A DNA stretch of 64,000 nt from Siphonodentalium dalli (taxonomy: Eukaryota; Mollusca; Scaphopoda; Gadilida; Siphonodentaliidae), in contig CP136061.1 in NCBI GenBank assembly GCA_032622095.1, positions 133,430,087 through 133,494,086 of the forward strand, written 5' to 3'. This document shows, one piece after another, positions 11,544-23,879 of this stretch (position 1 is the stretch's first letter; each line of letters opens with the position of its first letter). Below the pieces are notes generated by a model. The model was given only the letters and a program-made list of their open reading frames with translations. It ran no database searches and had not been told where the DNA came from. The position numbers were made by a program, and so were the translations under genes.

Positions 11544-12231
11544 CTGCACAGTTCGAAACTGGTACATGTGTTAAGTGGGATGTGAGCTTCAAACCCACAG
11601 AGCATCCATGCATTCCATACTAATATCGGGGGGTATAATAACCATATATCTATGTGTATACCTAACCAAAAACAATTCCGCTCCCACCCCCACCCCGGTG
11701 GATAAGACTAAAGAGTTCGTTGGTCATGCACAAATAATTGTGGAACCCCTGACCTGTTTACCACTATTTACACTGGCCAGTTTTCTCTGCCAGACACAAC
11801 ACACTCGATATATTAAGGCTATAATGGGGTCTAGGGCGATTTGTGACATATAGTGTACCTACAAAATGCTTTATTATTGTTGTTAGATACTGAAAACACC
11901 AGGAAACACCTGGAAATACAGTTTATTTTTCGTTTTTCTGATCTGTGTTTACCAATTAAGCATGTTATTGCTTGAGTCTTAATGGTACACAGCAAGAGTT
12001 TGCACAAAAAAAGGATAGTGGAATGGGATTGAAAGGCAGTTAACACAGTTATTGAAGAACGGCTAAAAAAAAAACTCTGAAATTTTTATAAAAACATGAG
12101 AAAGGGGGTGGGTCCCCAAAATTTTGGAGGAAAAAAATATTTGTTTTGCACAAATGGGGTGGTGGGTCCCTCGGGGTCGTAAAAAACTTTTTGGGCCCAA
12201 TATGTGCAATTTTTTCCAGAACCCCCCCCCC

Positions 12232-12247
12232 CCCCCCGGTCGGAATG
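12232..12247. repeat. C16 homopolymer
   Basis: Run of 16 C in the right inner segment of the inverted pair. Confidence 0.95.
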
Positions 12248-12450
12248 CATCATAATTCACGAACTAAGAGATAGAGCTATTCCCCTTCCATTTAGAATAA
12301 TAAACTGGCAGTACAGACCAGATCGAAATTAAGCACAGAACACACTTCGGTACCTTGATAAAAACAATGTTGTATATAATGTGATCTGGTGATTTGAAAA
12401 TTAAGTAGGCCTTTAAAATGTTATTCAATACCGCTTTCAATCGCAAGTTT

Positions 12451-13570
12451 AAAATACAACACGCATCAATTGGAAATAATTATATAATGTGGCGTGTGAA
12501 GTTGTGTGCATACACACTATTTAATGACATTATAAACTGAGCAAAATGGTCATGCCATTTAAATAGCGGCGGATTGCGTAATCGCCACGAACACGAGAAA
12601 CTGTTTAAGTTGCACAAGTGGGACCTCTCGATAATTGGATATCCAGAATAATTTAATTATTAATTTATTACTACGGTATAGGCCTATAGTAGCAACCTCA
12701 CTTCCACGGTCTCATTTCCAGTACCTATCTCGACAAATGTTAAATCGCAATGTTTCTGTTGTAAACTCACTTTATACCTGGATTATTGCCTTTTTCACAC
12801 TATATATAATGACAATTAACTGTTATTCTATTTACTTTTATAAGTATTCTTATTCTTCATTTATTCATATTTACTTGCATCTTCCTGGCAGAAGACAGGG
12901 GGGCATAAACAGGTTACTATTTTGTTATAGATAGTATGGGCACTGATTTAGGTAATGGCTGAGAAACTGGGCTCTTCTTGTTCGTACAACCAAGCCCAAA
13001 CCTTGCAGACATTAAGCAAGAACTTTAAAAATTTGCACACACAAAAACAATTAATAAATTATTATTTTTTATTTTTTTTGGCTTTCATATAATGCGTATA
13101 TATGTATCTCTGGCTCTGAAAAACATAAATATCTAAACAATGACAGAGTTAAATCTTTGTTAAACACCATTTAAACCCCGAATCCTTCGCTCATTCACAT
13201 TGAATATACACTGTATAGTATTATCCGAGCTCAAATGGGCCAATAAAGAGCGTTTGTCTCTGTTGGGTGGAGAAACTTCAAAATCAAAACAGATGATAAA
13301 TCTCTAATTCGTCTTGTTGCTTCGATTTGTCTTTTCGTGGTACGCAGCAGTCCGTTTACACATGTGCAAAAATAAATGACGAAAACATCTCACTGCTAAT
13401 CTTCTGAAAACCTGAAACACAGAAAGAGATTATATTGACAAAGAGCGATAACTCTATATATGCGAGGTTGACCTGCTGGATTTGTCAGCGGTGTGTCATA
13501 TGAATACAAATAAACCATCGTAGAATATTCAAATGATACTAACATCGTCTAATGCTGTTTGCTCTCCGAT
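12451..13570. other. Unassigned interval
   Basis: No supportable gene or repeat. The 99-codon plus frame near 12635-12934 is composition-driven and has no domain or splice context. Confidence 0.45.
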
Positions 13571-13579
13571 GATCTGGTA
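13571..13579. repeat. Left target-site duplication of FB-C
   Basis: GATCTGGTA here is repeated exactly at 18014-18022, directly outside the other terminus. Confidence 0.8.
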
Positions 13580-13580
13580 G

Positions 13581-14590
13581 GGTGTGACTAATTACCGCCC
13601 GGGGACCGCCCGGGACCGCCCGGGCGCCCCCACGAGCCCGTGGACACTATATCTCGACGTTATAAGGTAGCGACATGCCACCTGAGGGCAATCTAGAAGA
13701 TTTTACTCGCTCGCTCGTCTCCGGCCGGTGTTATTAACCCCGAAAATGCCGATATTGGCTAAGAGAGCCGGGATGATCCCGGGTGTCTTCGTGTATTTTC
13801 GGACAGTATATTTTGGTGATACGTGATGGTGCAATACCACCTGATTGTGACTTCCAAATATTGACTCGTTGACGCGTCCACGGCCGATGTTATTAACCCC
13901 TCAAAATCCGGTAAAATACCATTTAAACAAAAAGAGCCGGGACCGCCCGGGACCTACCGGGCGCCCCCATGGACACGTGGACACTATATCTCGACGTTAT
14001 ATCGTAGCGGCATACCCCACGAGGTCAACCTAGAAAATTTAACAAGCTCGCTCGTCTCCGGCCGGTGTTATTAACCCCGCAAATGCCGATATTGGCTAAG
14101 AGATCCCGGGGGAGCCCGGGTGTCTTCGTGTGTTTTCGGACAGTATATTTTGGTGATGCGTGGTAGTGCAATACCACCTGAGTGTGACTTCCAAATATTG
14201 GCTCGTTGACGCGTTCGCGGCCGATGTTATTAACCCCTCAAAATCCGGTAAAATACCATATAAGCAAACAGAGCCCGGGACCGCACGGGCGATCCCATAG
14301 GCCCGTGGATACTATGTCTCGATGTTATAACGTAGCGACATACCCCACGAAGGTAACCTAGAAAAGTTTACTCGATCGCTCGTCTCCGGCCGGTTTTATT
14401 AACCCCGCAAATGCCGATATTGGCTAAGAGAGCCCGGGGAGCCCGGGTGTCTTCGTATGTTTTCGGACAGTATATTTTGGTGATGCGTAGTAGTACAATA
14501 ACACCTGAGTGTGACTTCCAAATATTGACTCGTTGACGCGTCAACGGCCGATGATATTAACCCCTCAAAATCCTGTAAAATATAGGCCGT
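13581..14590. repeat. FB-C left arm
   Basis: Three tandem units rich in CCCGGG and containing CCGGCCGGTGTTATTAACCC, ATGCCGATATTGGCTAAGAG and GTTGACGCG. Composition is far more GC-rich than the flanks. Confidence 0.9.
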
Positions 14591-14619
14591 AAATTTAACG
14601 GTAAAATACCGGCAGCACA

Positions 14620-15075
14620 GTTGCCAGTAATATACCGTGAAATATACAGTACACCGTATTTTTCTATACCGTATATTTAACAGATATACCATGAAATAAA
14701 CAGTACACCCTATTTTCCTATACCTTAGATTTAACAGTTATACCATGAAATAAACAGTGCACCCTATTTTCCTATACCGTATAGATTTAACAGTTATATC
14801 GTGAAATATTGCAGTACACCGTATTTTCTATACCGTATATTTAACAGATATACCGTGAAATAAACAGTACACCCTATTTCCTATACCGTAGATTTAACAG
14901 TTATACCGTGAAATAAACAGTACACCCTATTTTCCTATACCGTAGATTTAACAGTTATACCGTGAAATAAACAGTACACCCTATGTTCTTATACCGTAGA
15001 TTTAACAGAACTTTGTGTACCCGGTTATACCGTGAAATAAACAGTACACCGCATTTCTTATACCATCAATTTAAC
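14620..15075. repeat. About 54-bp minisatellite in the FB-C centre
   Basis: About eight imperfect copies of a unit with CCGTGAAATAAACAGTACAC, CCTATTTTCCTATACCGTA and GATTTAACAGTTATA. AT-rich, in contrast to the arms. Confidence 0.85.
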
Positions 15076-15335
15076 AGCTAAACCACAAAAATATGGTTCT
15101 GCATATGTGTATAAATGTATATTTAGCCGTTATATCATAAAAATAATTCAATTATTAGTTTAATCGCGCATACCCATATATAGGTACATGTAATGCATAA
15201 TATATTGAGATATCATATCGTATATTCAATTGACTTACTTATATATGCAGTAGCTAGAGGACATTACTTGGCTGGTTTGATATTAGGCCCGATATCAGCC
15301 CGAGTAAACCTCATATCAGCCTGAGACCCTTGGAA
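15076..15335. other. Unassigned FB-C interior
   Basis: AT-rich sequence with no recognised feature. Confidence 0.4.
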
Positions 15336-15682
15336 CAAACGTCGCACTACCGACGACTCGAATTCAATTAAAGTCGACAAAAGTGCGACGTTTGTTTCAA
15401 ATAAATGCGAGTAGACGCACTACCGACGAAGAATGCGTGTGGGCAACACGAATCTAAATGCTGATGCGTCTGAGATCCGTGTTTGAAACAAACGTCGCAT
15501 CACCGTCGACTCGAATTTATATCGGAGAAATGCAAACGAGCTGCATAATGATATGCTAATGAGGGAATTCCAATTGAAACTGGAAAACCCCAACGAGCGT
15601 GACGTAATTTGGTGGTATTTGAATCAATTCGACAAAACTGCGACGTTTGTTTCACATTAAATGCGAGTAGACGCAATAAATA
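15336..15682. repeat. Two copies of an ACGTCGCAC hairpin repeat
   Basis: AAACGTCGCACTACCGACGA pairs with GTGCGACGTTTGTTTC within 15338-15398. A second copy from about 15490 to 15680 has the same ends but is interrupted by about 75 bp. Both copies lead into AATGCGAGTAGACGCA. Confidence 0.65.
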
Positions 15683-15949
15683 AAATTTTATTCCGTTTGG
15701 ATCAGCCAATACGCCAAGGATTTGATAGCAAACAATAAGTAATCTGAGTTCACGATTGGATGGCTAGTGGCATCTAATCGCGAGCACGTGTGGCACATTG
15801 AAAATCAGAATGTATAGCGTATAATATATAATCCCATATCCCATATATGTCAAATATAGCGAATTATCGAAATATGAAATACTACCAGATTAGCCCGCCA
15901 CTGGCGGGATTGGTCCCATGGCTTTGGTCGATCCATTAATTTTTGTTTT

Positions 15950-16520
15950 TCAAGGTAACCCCGTACAGGCACGCCGACAGCATGCTATCATTTGCGGGTA
16001 CCCGTTTCAAGGTCATGTTGGGTGGACAAAATAACCCGACACAAATATTCCCCGTCCCGAGTTGACCATACCTAATCAATTTCACGTCGATGTCACCGCT
16101 GACGACCAAGATATCGCCCAAGGTGATTTGTGGGTACCCGTTTCAAGATCAAGGTCACCTCAGGCGGACAAACTGACCCGACGAAAATCTCCCCCGTCCC
16201 TTGGGAGCCCTAAGTACGAAATTTCGTCTCGATATCCCCAGTTTCCGAGACGGTCGATTGAGCCGTATTTATACTCGTGTATATAAACGCTCTTTAACAA
16301 CGACACCGCAGATGCGAACGCTCATTAATCATTAACCCATCAATTCCAACGACGGTGGCAGGGCGAAGGGTGACGGAGTGTTCGGAAGTTCTCGGAAGCG
16401 GTGCGATGGCACTTCTCGTTTTTTTTACCCCTAGATAGCAAGTTTTGGCTCAATCGGTCGAGCCGTTTTCGAGTCTATAAAGGATATACAAATATACGGA
16501 AGTCTCAAAATATATGGTAG
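15950..16520. repeat. Diverged family-G repeat
   Basis: GTTTCAAGGTCA, CCCGACGAAAATCTC, CGTCTCGATATCCC and CAATCGGTCGAGCCGTTTTC match, loosely, the 'caaggtca... tttcgtcgaaatc... cgagtc' architecture of the repeats at 41661-42255 and 53608-54400. A copy older than the FB-C arms is likely. Confidence 0.55.
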
Positions 16521-16779
16521 ACAACGAAAAATCGAAATAGGAAAATACAGCGAAATAGCGGAATAAAAAATGCAGCGAAATAGGAAATTATTTTTATTAA
16601 CTAAATAACGGAGATATTTGAAGAAGTGTTTTTTTTACGAAATAACCAGAGTTGATCTATTGTGGTGTTGTACTTTCTCATACAAATCGCCGTTATTTCG
16701 TAAAGGTATATTCTTTATAGAGTTATTACCCTTCAGATTAAATATTATAGTCAATCGATACCACGCGTGCCTCCCATCC

Positions 16780-18013
16780 CGGATGTCACACTCAGGTGTA
16801 TTGCACTACCACAGTGCACATCACCAAAATATACTGTCCGAAAACACACGAAGACGCCCGGGCCCCCGGGCTCTCTTAGCCAATATCGGCATTTGCGGGG
16901 TTAATAACACCGGCCGGAGACGATCGAGCTTGTTAAATTTTCTATGTTGACCTCGTGGGGTATGCCGCCACGTTATAACGTCCAGATACAGCGGCCCCGG
17001 GCTCTTTTTGTTTATATGGTATTTTACCGGATTTTTATGGGTTAATAACATCGGCCGTGGACGCGTCAACGAGTCAATATTTGGAAGTCACACTCAGGTG
17101 TTGTTGCACTACCCCGCATCACCAAAATATACTGTCTGAATACATACGAAGACACCCGGGTCTCTTGGCCAATATCGGCATTTGCGGGGTTAATAAAACC
17201 GGCCGGAGACGAGCGATCGAGTAAAGTTTTCTAGGTTACCTTTGTGTGGTATGTCGCTACGTTATAACGTCGACATATAGTGTCCACGGGTCCATGGGGG
17301 CGCCCGGGCGGTCCCGGACTCTTTTTGTTTATATGGTATTTTACCGAATTTTGAGGGGTTCATACCATCGGCCGTGGACGCGTCAACGAGTCAATATTTG
17401 GAAGTCACACTCAGGTGGTATCGCACTACCACGCACCACCAAAATATACTGTCCGAACACACACGAAGACACCCGGATTCCCCCGGGCTCTCTTAGCCAA
17501 TATCGGCATTTGCGGGGTTAATAACACCGGCCGGAGACGAGCGAGCTTGTTAAATTTTCTAGGTTGACCTCGTGTGGTATGCCGCTATACGACATAACGT
17601 CGATATATAGTGTCCACGGGTCCATGAGGGCGCCCGGGCGGTCCCGGGCGGTCTCGTGCTCTTTTTGTTTTTATGGTATTTTACCGGATTTTGAGGGGTT
17701 AATAACATCGGCCGTAGACGCGTCAACGAGTCAATATTTGGAAGTCACACTCAGGTGGTATTGCATCACCACGTAACACCAAAATATACTGTCCGAAAAC
17801 ACACGAAGACACCCGGGATCACCCGGGATCATCCGGGCTCTCTTAGCCAATATCGGAATTTGCGGGGTTAATAACACCGACCGGAGACGAGCGAGCGAGT
17901 AAAATCTTCTAAGTTGCCCTCAGGTGGCATGTCGCTACCTTATAACGTCGAGATATAGTGTCCACGGGCCCGTGCGGGCGCCCGGGCGGTCCCGGGCGGT
18001 AATTAGTCACACC
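16780..18013. repeat. FB-C right arm
   Basis: Four tandem units in inverted orientation to the left arm, with TTAATAACACCGGCCGGAGA landmarks. The extra unit relative to the left arm suggests unequal exchange or replication slippage. Confidence 0.9.
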
Positions 18014-18022
18014 GATCTGGTA
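18014..18022. repeat. Right target-site duplication of FB-C
   Basis: GATCTGGTA, identical to 13571-13579. Confidence 0.8.
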
Positions 18023-18194
18023 TACTAAGATTATGTTATTGATTGCCGCGCTATTAATATTAGTTTATTATCCAAATTGCGCAAGATATTTATGACGGCC
18101 GCATTGCGATCTAGCATAATGGTCCCTGATACATAATTAGTCAGATCGTCGCAATCCGGGCAAGATGAGGTTGGTACGAGTTCAGACCCGACAT

Positions 18195-18645
18195 GTGCGA
18201 AAATCGGGACCGGTTTGCAAGACATCTCAATGTGCCATTCCGATCGACACATGGCCATTTCGATAAGAAATGAGCAGTTGTTCACGCTCACTGAAGCAAT
18301 GAATATTCATACTGAGTCCGTACCTCCACAAATCTTATACATATATAAACACACCAGAACCAGTAATCGTATTCTCACAGACATTTCGGAGGAAGTGCAT
18401 TGTGTTCCAATATAATGGTACATCTTTCTGTGCCAATAATGCAACACATGTTCAGACTGATATATACGCTTCCGACAATGGCGAAAATCGAGCCCGATTT
18501 TCAAACTTGATCTGAGTTGAGGGACATCTCAATGTGACATTCCGATCGATACATGGCAATTTCGATAAGAAATGAGAATATCTGTTCACACTCATTGAAT
18601 AAAGCACATTTGAAGAAATTAATTTCCACGTGCCTCCACAACTCT
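18195..18645. repeat. Diverged direct duplication
   Basis: AAATCGGGACCGG...GACATCTCAATGTG...TTCGATAAGAAATGAG at about 18200-18290 recurs at about 18483-18600 with the same order of blocks. Frames here are repeat shadows. Confidence 0.7.
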
Positions 18646-18944
18646 GATACATAAGGCAAGCTTAATAAATCTTCAAATTAAGAATTTTCACATGTCCACC
18701 AAATGTGGTAAGAAATGCAATAACAGAGATAAAATAATAAAACAACAAAAAATCTATGCAATAAAGTATGATCCGAATACTAGAATTCATCTCCATTTGG
18801 AACTTCTATGTCTCAGAATGTGCCCATATATAGAGTAATAGAAAATAGCTGAAATCATAAAATCATTTCCCCAGTTATGGCTCCCAGAATGAAACACAAT
18901 TCAAACACAAGTTTATTTTCAATAGAAGGGGAATAACTCTATAT

Positions 18945-19170
18945 CTAAATATACGGAGTTATTCCCCTTCCATTGGAAATAATAGACTGTGTAGAGACGT
19001 CAGCACAGAACAGACGTCGGTTTCTCAACAAAAAAACAACATGTTCCCAGTTTATTACATCGAATAAGTTGAAAATGCAATGCTTTGGAACTTTCTCTTT
19101 CAAATGGTATATAATATGGCATATATATTATATAATGTGATCTGGGGGCTCGAAAATTAAGTGGGCCTTT
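18945..19170 (-). repeat. Third copy of the AAAGGCC repeat
   Basis: TTATTCCCCTTCCATTGGAA, TCAGCACAGAACAGACGTCG, TATAATGTGATCTGG and TTAAGTGGGCCTTTAAT correspond block by block to 12280-12425. A short hairpin (GGGGAATAACTC / GAGTTATTCCCC) sits at 18928-18969. Confidence 0.65.
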
Positions 19171-19367
19171 AATGGTAGAATAATTTATTTCCTATAATAA
19201 TTCAAAATGTTTTGATACAGTGTATATGGGTCAACTGTGTTCGGTCAGCGACAGCGGAGACATCTTCCATGAACCCAATACAGACCGGCGAAAAACATTG
19301 GTCGAACAAGGCGGAGCTGGAAACGTATCAGTCTGTACATGGGTTCGAATATTGTCACAAAACGGAT
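19171..19367. other. Unassigned spacer
   Basis: Nothing recognised. Confidence 0.4.
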
Positions 19368-19689
19368 TTACCATTATATTGAAACACAATGCACTTCCTC
19401 CGAAATATCTGTGACCATAGGATTACCGGTATACTGGTGTATTTATATATGTATAAGATTTGTGGAACACCACAATGCACTTCGGGCGAAGGTGTACATG
19501 TGTCCACAGACGATTCCATTTATAGGAACTGTATCAGAAATTAGTGGCAGCACTAGACACAAAACAGTTGTGACCCAGATAAGAAGTGTCATCGGGACGA
19601 GAGAACATGTATATGTAGCTCATTTATCTTTAACCCTTTTATTTCTACACTGAGTCTAATTGGATTATCCCAGTCAGTTGAAAAGTGTA

Positions 19690-19860
19690 CATATATAGGA
19701 ATGGTCTATTATTGATTTGAAGGGATTAAGCTGATACAAGCAGACGACAGATAAATAAAAGTGCAGAAGGAGCCCTTTTTATTGAGGGAACTGTTCAGAT
19801 AATAAGTTCAACAAACAATCATTTTCTAAACTTATTATCTGAACGTTTCATATGGGATAG
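19690..19860 (+). mobile_element. MITE family P, copy 1
   Basis: A GCAGACGACAG block is followed by a hairpin at 19793-19844 (GTTCAGATAATAAGTTCAAC against ACTTATTATCTGAAC). The copy at 57590-57760 has the same blocks in the same order and orientation. Confidence 0.7.
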
Positions 19861-19924
19861 TTACACATCAACGATGCGTAAGAAAAGAGCTCGAAATTTG
19901 GTCCCCGGAGAAGCAAATATTGAT

Positions 19925-20265
19925 TAACTCAATATGTGGTGTATGTTAGAATGGCAGCCAGGGAGTGACTGTGTGGTCATATGTGAGGCGAATACGTATA
20001 CATGGAGTTATTGTATGATCATGAATGATGTGAATAATTATACAATGAGTGGCTGCATGCCATGTGTGCGTGTCCATGGTGAGCTGCATATGTATACAAT
20101 GAGTGGCTATAAGTATGGCCATGTTTGATGTAAATAAATGTGCAGTGAGTGGCTGTATGGCTAATGCAGTTGTGTATGTGTATAATGAGGGTAGCTAGAT
20201 GGTCATATGTCTGTTGTGTATGCATATATGGAGTGACAGTATGGTCATGTGTGCGATGTACAGGT
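19925..20265. repeat. 42-bp minisatellite, orientation 1
   Basis: About eight diverged units like GAGTGACTGTGTGGTCATAT plus GTGAGGCGAATACGTATACATG. It continues, more decayed, at 20900-21130. It is the inverse of the array at 27030-28680, so one minisatellite family is present at two sites. Confidence 0.75.
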
Positions 20266-20899
20266 GTACTTTGGGTGACTGATGATTTGGAGTTTGGGAT
20301 GATCCCCCGGGAAGATTTGAAAGGGCTGTCAGCCGTCTCCTACAACCCACGTTTGTATGCTATAATACCGCTGAAGAGCGTTTGTTGAGTTTGTTTGTGA
20401 GTGTTTAATAGGGATTAGATATTTGCCTTCTGTGTATGGGTTACATGCCATCTAAAGAGGAAGCAAAGCCCCCCCCCCCCCCCAATTCAAAAAGCGGACC
20501 GGTGATGAAGACTTACCTTGTTATTATACGAGTTGTGTGTATTTAACTTAGTTGATATCGTTTTGTTTAGTGGTTTGTTGTAAACTAGTGTCCTGGTTAG
20601 TGCTTGCGTGAACTCCGTTGCCTTAGTCTGTTGTATTCAGGGCTTATACTACGGGCCCAACTCTAGGAAGGGGGTGCTATGCCGGCCGGTTGACTTAAGG
20701 TCGGTCGGGGCTCCCCAACTCTCGATGGTGCTATGCCTGCCTTCCACTCATGTGTGAGTGTCAGAACCCGTTGACCTGGTTGTGTATCAGGTGGAGGATG
20801 CAGCCGTGGCCGAGGCCAGACTGAGTTACTTATTGTGTTTTCGGAAGGTTTAGTTAGTTAGACATTGTTTCCTAATTTTTATCTCCCGGGTGACTGTTT
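20266..20899. other. Unassigned segment with duplicated block
   Basis: A C15 run lies at 20469-20483. AACTCTAGGAAGGGGGTGCT and AACTCTCGATGGTGCTATGC (near 20661 and 20717) form a short diverged direct repeat followed by TATGCC-G/T-GCC. No gene supported. Confidence 0.45.
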
Positions 20900-21130
20900 T
20901 GTCACGGATGGGTATATATGTTTAAATGTGTTGGCTGTATGATCATGGTTGGGGTGTGTGGAAGTGTATATGCATACCTGGAATATAGCTGGATTGTCAT
21001 TGGTGGGCTTGTTGGTATATACGAAGTCCCCTTGTGGTCATGTGTGTATATGGGATGAATCTCTGCAATACATATGCGTTAAATGCATGTATGTGAAAGC
21101 AGCGTTAGTATGTGGATTATTCACGTTAAC
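20900..21130. repeat. Decayed continuation of the 42-bp minisatellite
   Basis: GGCTGTATGATCATGGTTGG, TGTATATGCATACCTGGAAT and TGTGGTCATGTGTGTATATG keep the order of the unit. The intervening 0.6 kb probably split the array. Confidence 0.55.
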
Positions 21131-23875
21131 TATTACATATTGAATTTTGTCCGGTCAACTCATTTCTAACATAAATATTCCCAGTTTAGACCTAAATGTA
21201 TTGATTATTCAGGAGTGTAATCAATGAGAGTAGGTTTGTTATCAACATAGACAGTTGGTGGAAGCAAAGTATGATCCGATGATTGTTCCGCGAATGTTAT
21301 AGTATATAGTTTCAAAAAACAAGCCAATGGCACAGAAGCCACCTTTTCCGGTGACAAGCGGTTTTATTCAATTTAGAAATAACCATTTTGTGTTGTTCGG
21401 ATGATAACTTGAGCAATTTCCAACGTAATATCTTGATGTTTTGGTATATGGTTCGCATTTGAGAATACACAGGTCAAGTTTTAGAGGGTCACGGTAAGGT
21501 TATTTTAATGAAGTTGTGTCCCTTATCGATGTAAAATTACTGCATGTATAGTTCCACATATAACGATGCTATCGAAATTTCCTGTAAATAGCATTCAAAT
21601 ATCTCTCAATATTCAATCATATAGGTGTTTGATGGCAAATGTCAGTCCGTCACATGTGAAACTAACGAAATTGTTGTTCTCGTGTCATTTTTGGTAAAGG
21701 TCCATTCTATACACATGTTGCCGCCCATATTCTGGCACCATCATATGGTTATCCCATTTTGACAAAGTGTGGTACCTTGAAGTTATACAATTGTAGAAAT
21801 CGCTATATCTCAAACACAATTAACAGCGACGGTATTGAACACGCATGCTCCCCGGCACAGAACTCCTTTATCATATTGCTGGGGATTTATTGCGATATTA
21901 TCATGGAATATTTGAAATTAAACCAAATTAAGGCCGAAAGCCAAAAAATAAACAAGTATGCACTCTGGCGACTTACATGAAATAGAGGTTACTTCAGTGC
22001 TCAAAATTACTCAGTGCATCAATGTTGCCAGCATATGATCAATTCCACGATTGAATGTGCAGGCCTAAAATTAAGAGTCGCCGAACTCTGGACGGTGCAT
22101 GGTACATTAGAGTTATTGCTCCTGAATAGCATACACGCATTTTATGATATCCCGGTTTCTCGGTATCCATCAATTAGAATGGCGTTCCAAACGATATTTT
22201 TGAATGTCTTTGTTGGATCTTCGTGATGCCTCTGCATTACAGAAGACAATGATTACAATTAATTATATTCTTGTTTCTTCACCCGGTAAGTGAAAACATT
22301 TATGAGAAATACTTGGAATAATTTTATTCCCCACTTTTACTTCTCCCCACTTTTCAAAGAACAAGTGGATGTATATTCGATTGACATAATTGTTTTTTCT
22401 GTCCGTCCGTTCGTCCGGGCATATATATGTTATGGGTTAATGATCTGAATGAAATTTCCTATGGATGTTCGACACCATGACTGTTTTCAAATTAGGAGCA
22501 AATAATGCTGTTCCTGATTACCATTCTTGAGTAACACTCAGTCCTTATATGTCTTGAAATACTGGTTTGCATGCAGTCGGCCCGTGAAATATCTTAGCCA
22601 TCGCTTATGGAATTTGAATGTAATTTGATGTGGTTGCAATGCAGCGCTGTGCCAGCAGAACAAGACCTTTCAGAGAGGTAATGTTATTCTCGTTTTTCGT
22701 TCTATAGAATTATCCTTTAGAAGTTTTTTTATCTGGAAGTGATGGTTTTCAGTCCTTCCACATATGTGCCAGGCATGTGTTATATGATCTCAACCTCTCG
22801 ATCTATTTATGTCCGTCCGCATGGGTATCACAGCTAGCCGTATAGGTTATATACGATGTTAATTAATTTTAGTATGGCTATTTACTATCACAGGGCCTTT
22901 CGGTGAAGTGGTGGTGACGTCACACTATCTTACCCTTTAGAGGTATATTTGTCCTATCCTCATCCTTTTATTTAAAATTTGAAACTATCCTGCATGTCCA
23001 TGTTTCAATTTGGCACCGTGGGAGTATGCCGTCATCCGCGGTGCAACCTCGTTTGTTGTCAAATCTGATGGTTCATCTTCAAATCTCATATTCAGTGCTT
23101 TTAGAGTATACCTCTCCCCAATCGAACATCGTTGGTATTGTTTTGCAACAGATGGCGCCTGGGTCAGAGTATAGTTACGCCACCGACACGTGAGATCAAT
23201 GAATTCATAGCATCAGATGTTGCAAGACGGATCAAGAAGTATCAGAAAGAATTCTTACATTGGCCCCATCAACATCCCACAGCGACGAAAATAATTCACA
23301 CGTGTGTGCATGGATTATAAAGTGGCTATATAGTGGCAGCAAGAATAGTGGATGCAACACAATTGTTCCTCATTATGTAACTTCCTTCGTGCTTCTATGC
23401 ATGCATGCAATACAAGATTGCATGGAGACTCTGCAGTTGCATATCTGACACTCTAACTAGCGTTGTGCCTTTGAGACGGTGGTCCAGTAGAGTTACATGG
23501 CGCCTGCCAAAGTAGCATTCAAGTATCAAATTCGCTGCAGGTTATATCAAGTTACTTGTATTGGAATACTACAACATGTGTGCAGTAGTACATTTACAGA
23601 ATTGATCGACACCCGTATTTATCTCCCATGCAGTCCCATGGCGCTGCTCAAATATAAACGTACAACTTATACGTTAGTCTAAAGGCCCGTTTACACAATC
23701 TGGTTTGCGACCGTTGTTCATATATAGTGTCATTTATCAAGGTAAATTAAAGCTTTAAAGTTTATACTGATTGCAGTATAGCGTATATGCCCAGGAACTG
23801 TGTTGTGGAAGGAATAATTTTAATGGCCTTGCACTGTGTTTCTCCACAGATCTGAGGCAATTATATGGCAGTGTA
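21131..23875. other. Unassigned unique interval
   Basis: 2.7 kb with no convincing coding frame, RNA gene or recognised repeat. Short frames (61-74 codons) lack domain features. Confidence 0.45.
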
Positions 23876-23879
23876 CGTT

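Larger units (their letters stand above)
9820..12450. repeat. Diffuse inverted-repeat pair enclosing unique DNA
   Basis: AAAGGCCCACTTAAT and CCAGATCACATTGTA at 9845-9885 are matched in inverted form at about 12365-12420 (ATGTGATCTGG, then ATTAAGTAGGCCTTT). Further in, a G-run plus TTCAAAAAAAATTCC at 10041-10068 is mirrored by the C-run segment at 12085-12247. A third copy of the outer motif lies at 18945-19170. The arms are diverged, so one 2.6-kb element or two facing copies of a repeat are both possible. Confidence 0.5.
13581..18013. mobile_element. FB-C: 4.4-kb foldback transposon with tandem-unit arms
   Basis: The ends GGTGTGACTAATTACCGCCC (left) and GGGCGGTAATTAGTCACACC (right) are perfect inverted repeats, flanked by a 9-bp duplication. 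The arms consist of tandem GC-rich units of about 290-350 bp: three on the left (ACTCGCTCGTCTCCGGCCGG-type landmark near 13717, 14053 and 14384) and four on the right (near 16908, 17200, 17527 and 17877). The ~2.2-kb centre carries another minisatellite and older repeats but no transposase. Tandem-unit arms and a 9-bp duplication are the layout of Drosophila FB elements; Mutator-like elements also make 9-bp duplications. Non-autonomous. Confidence 0.85.
18308..19490. repeat. Inverted pair with ~115-bp arms
   Basis: 18308-18425 (CCACAAATCTTATACATATA and GGAGGAAGTGCATTGTGTTC) is repeated in inverted form at 19368-19480 (GAACACAATG-type block, ACTTCCTCCGAAATATCTGT, TATGTATAAGATTTGTGG). The loop is about 0.95 kb. 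It overlaps the direct duplication, so it may be a composite of several repeat copies. Confidence 0.65.

Noticed and set aside
13581-18013. CpG-island promoter
   Set aside because: The GC-rich DNA is confined to tandem arm units of a transposon with exact ends.
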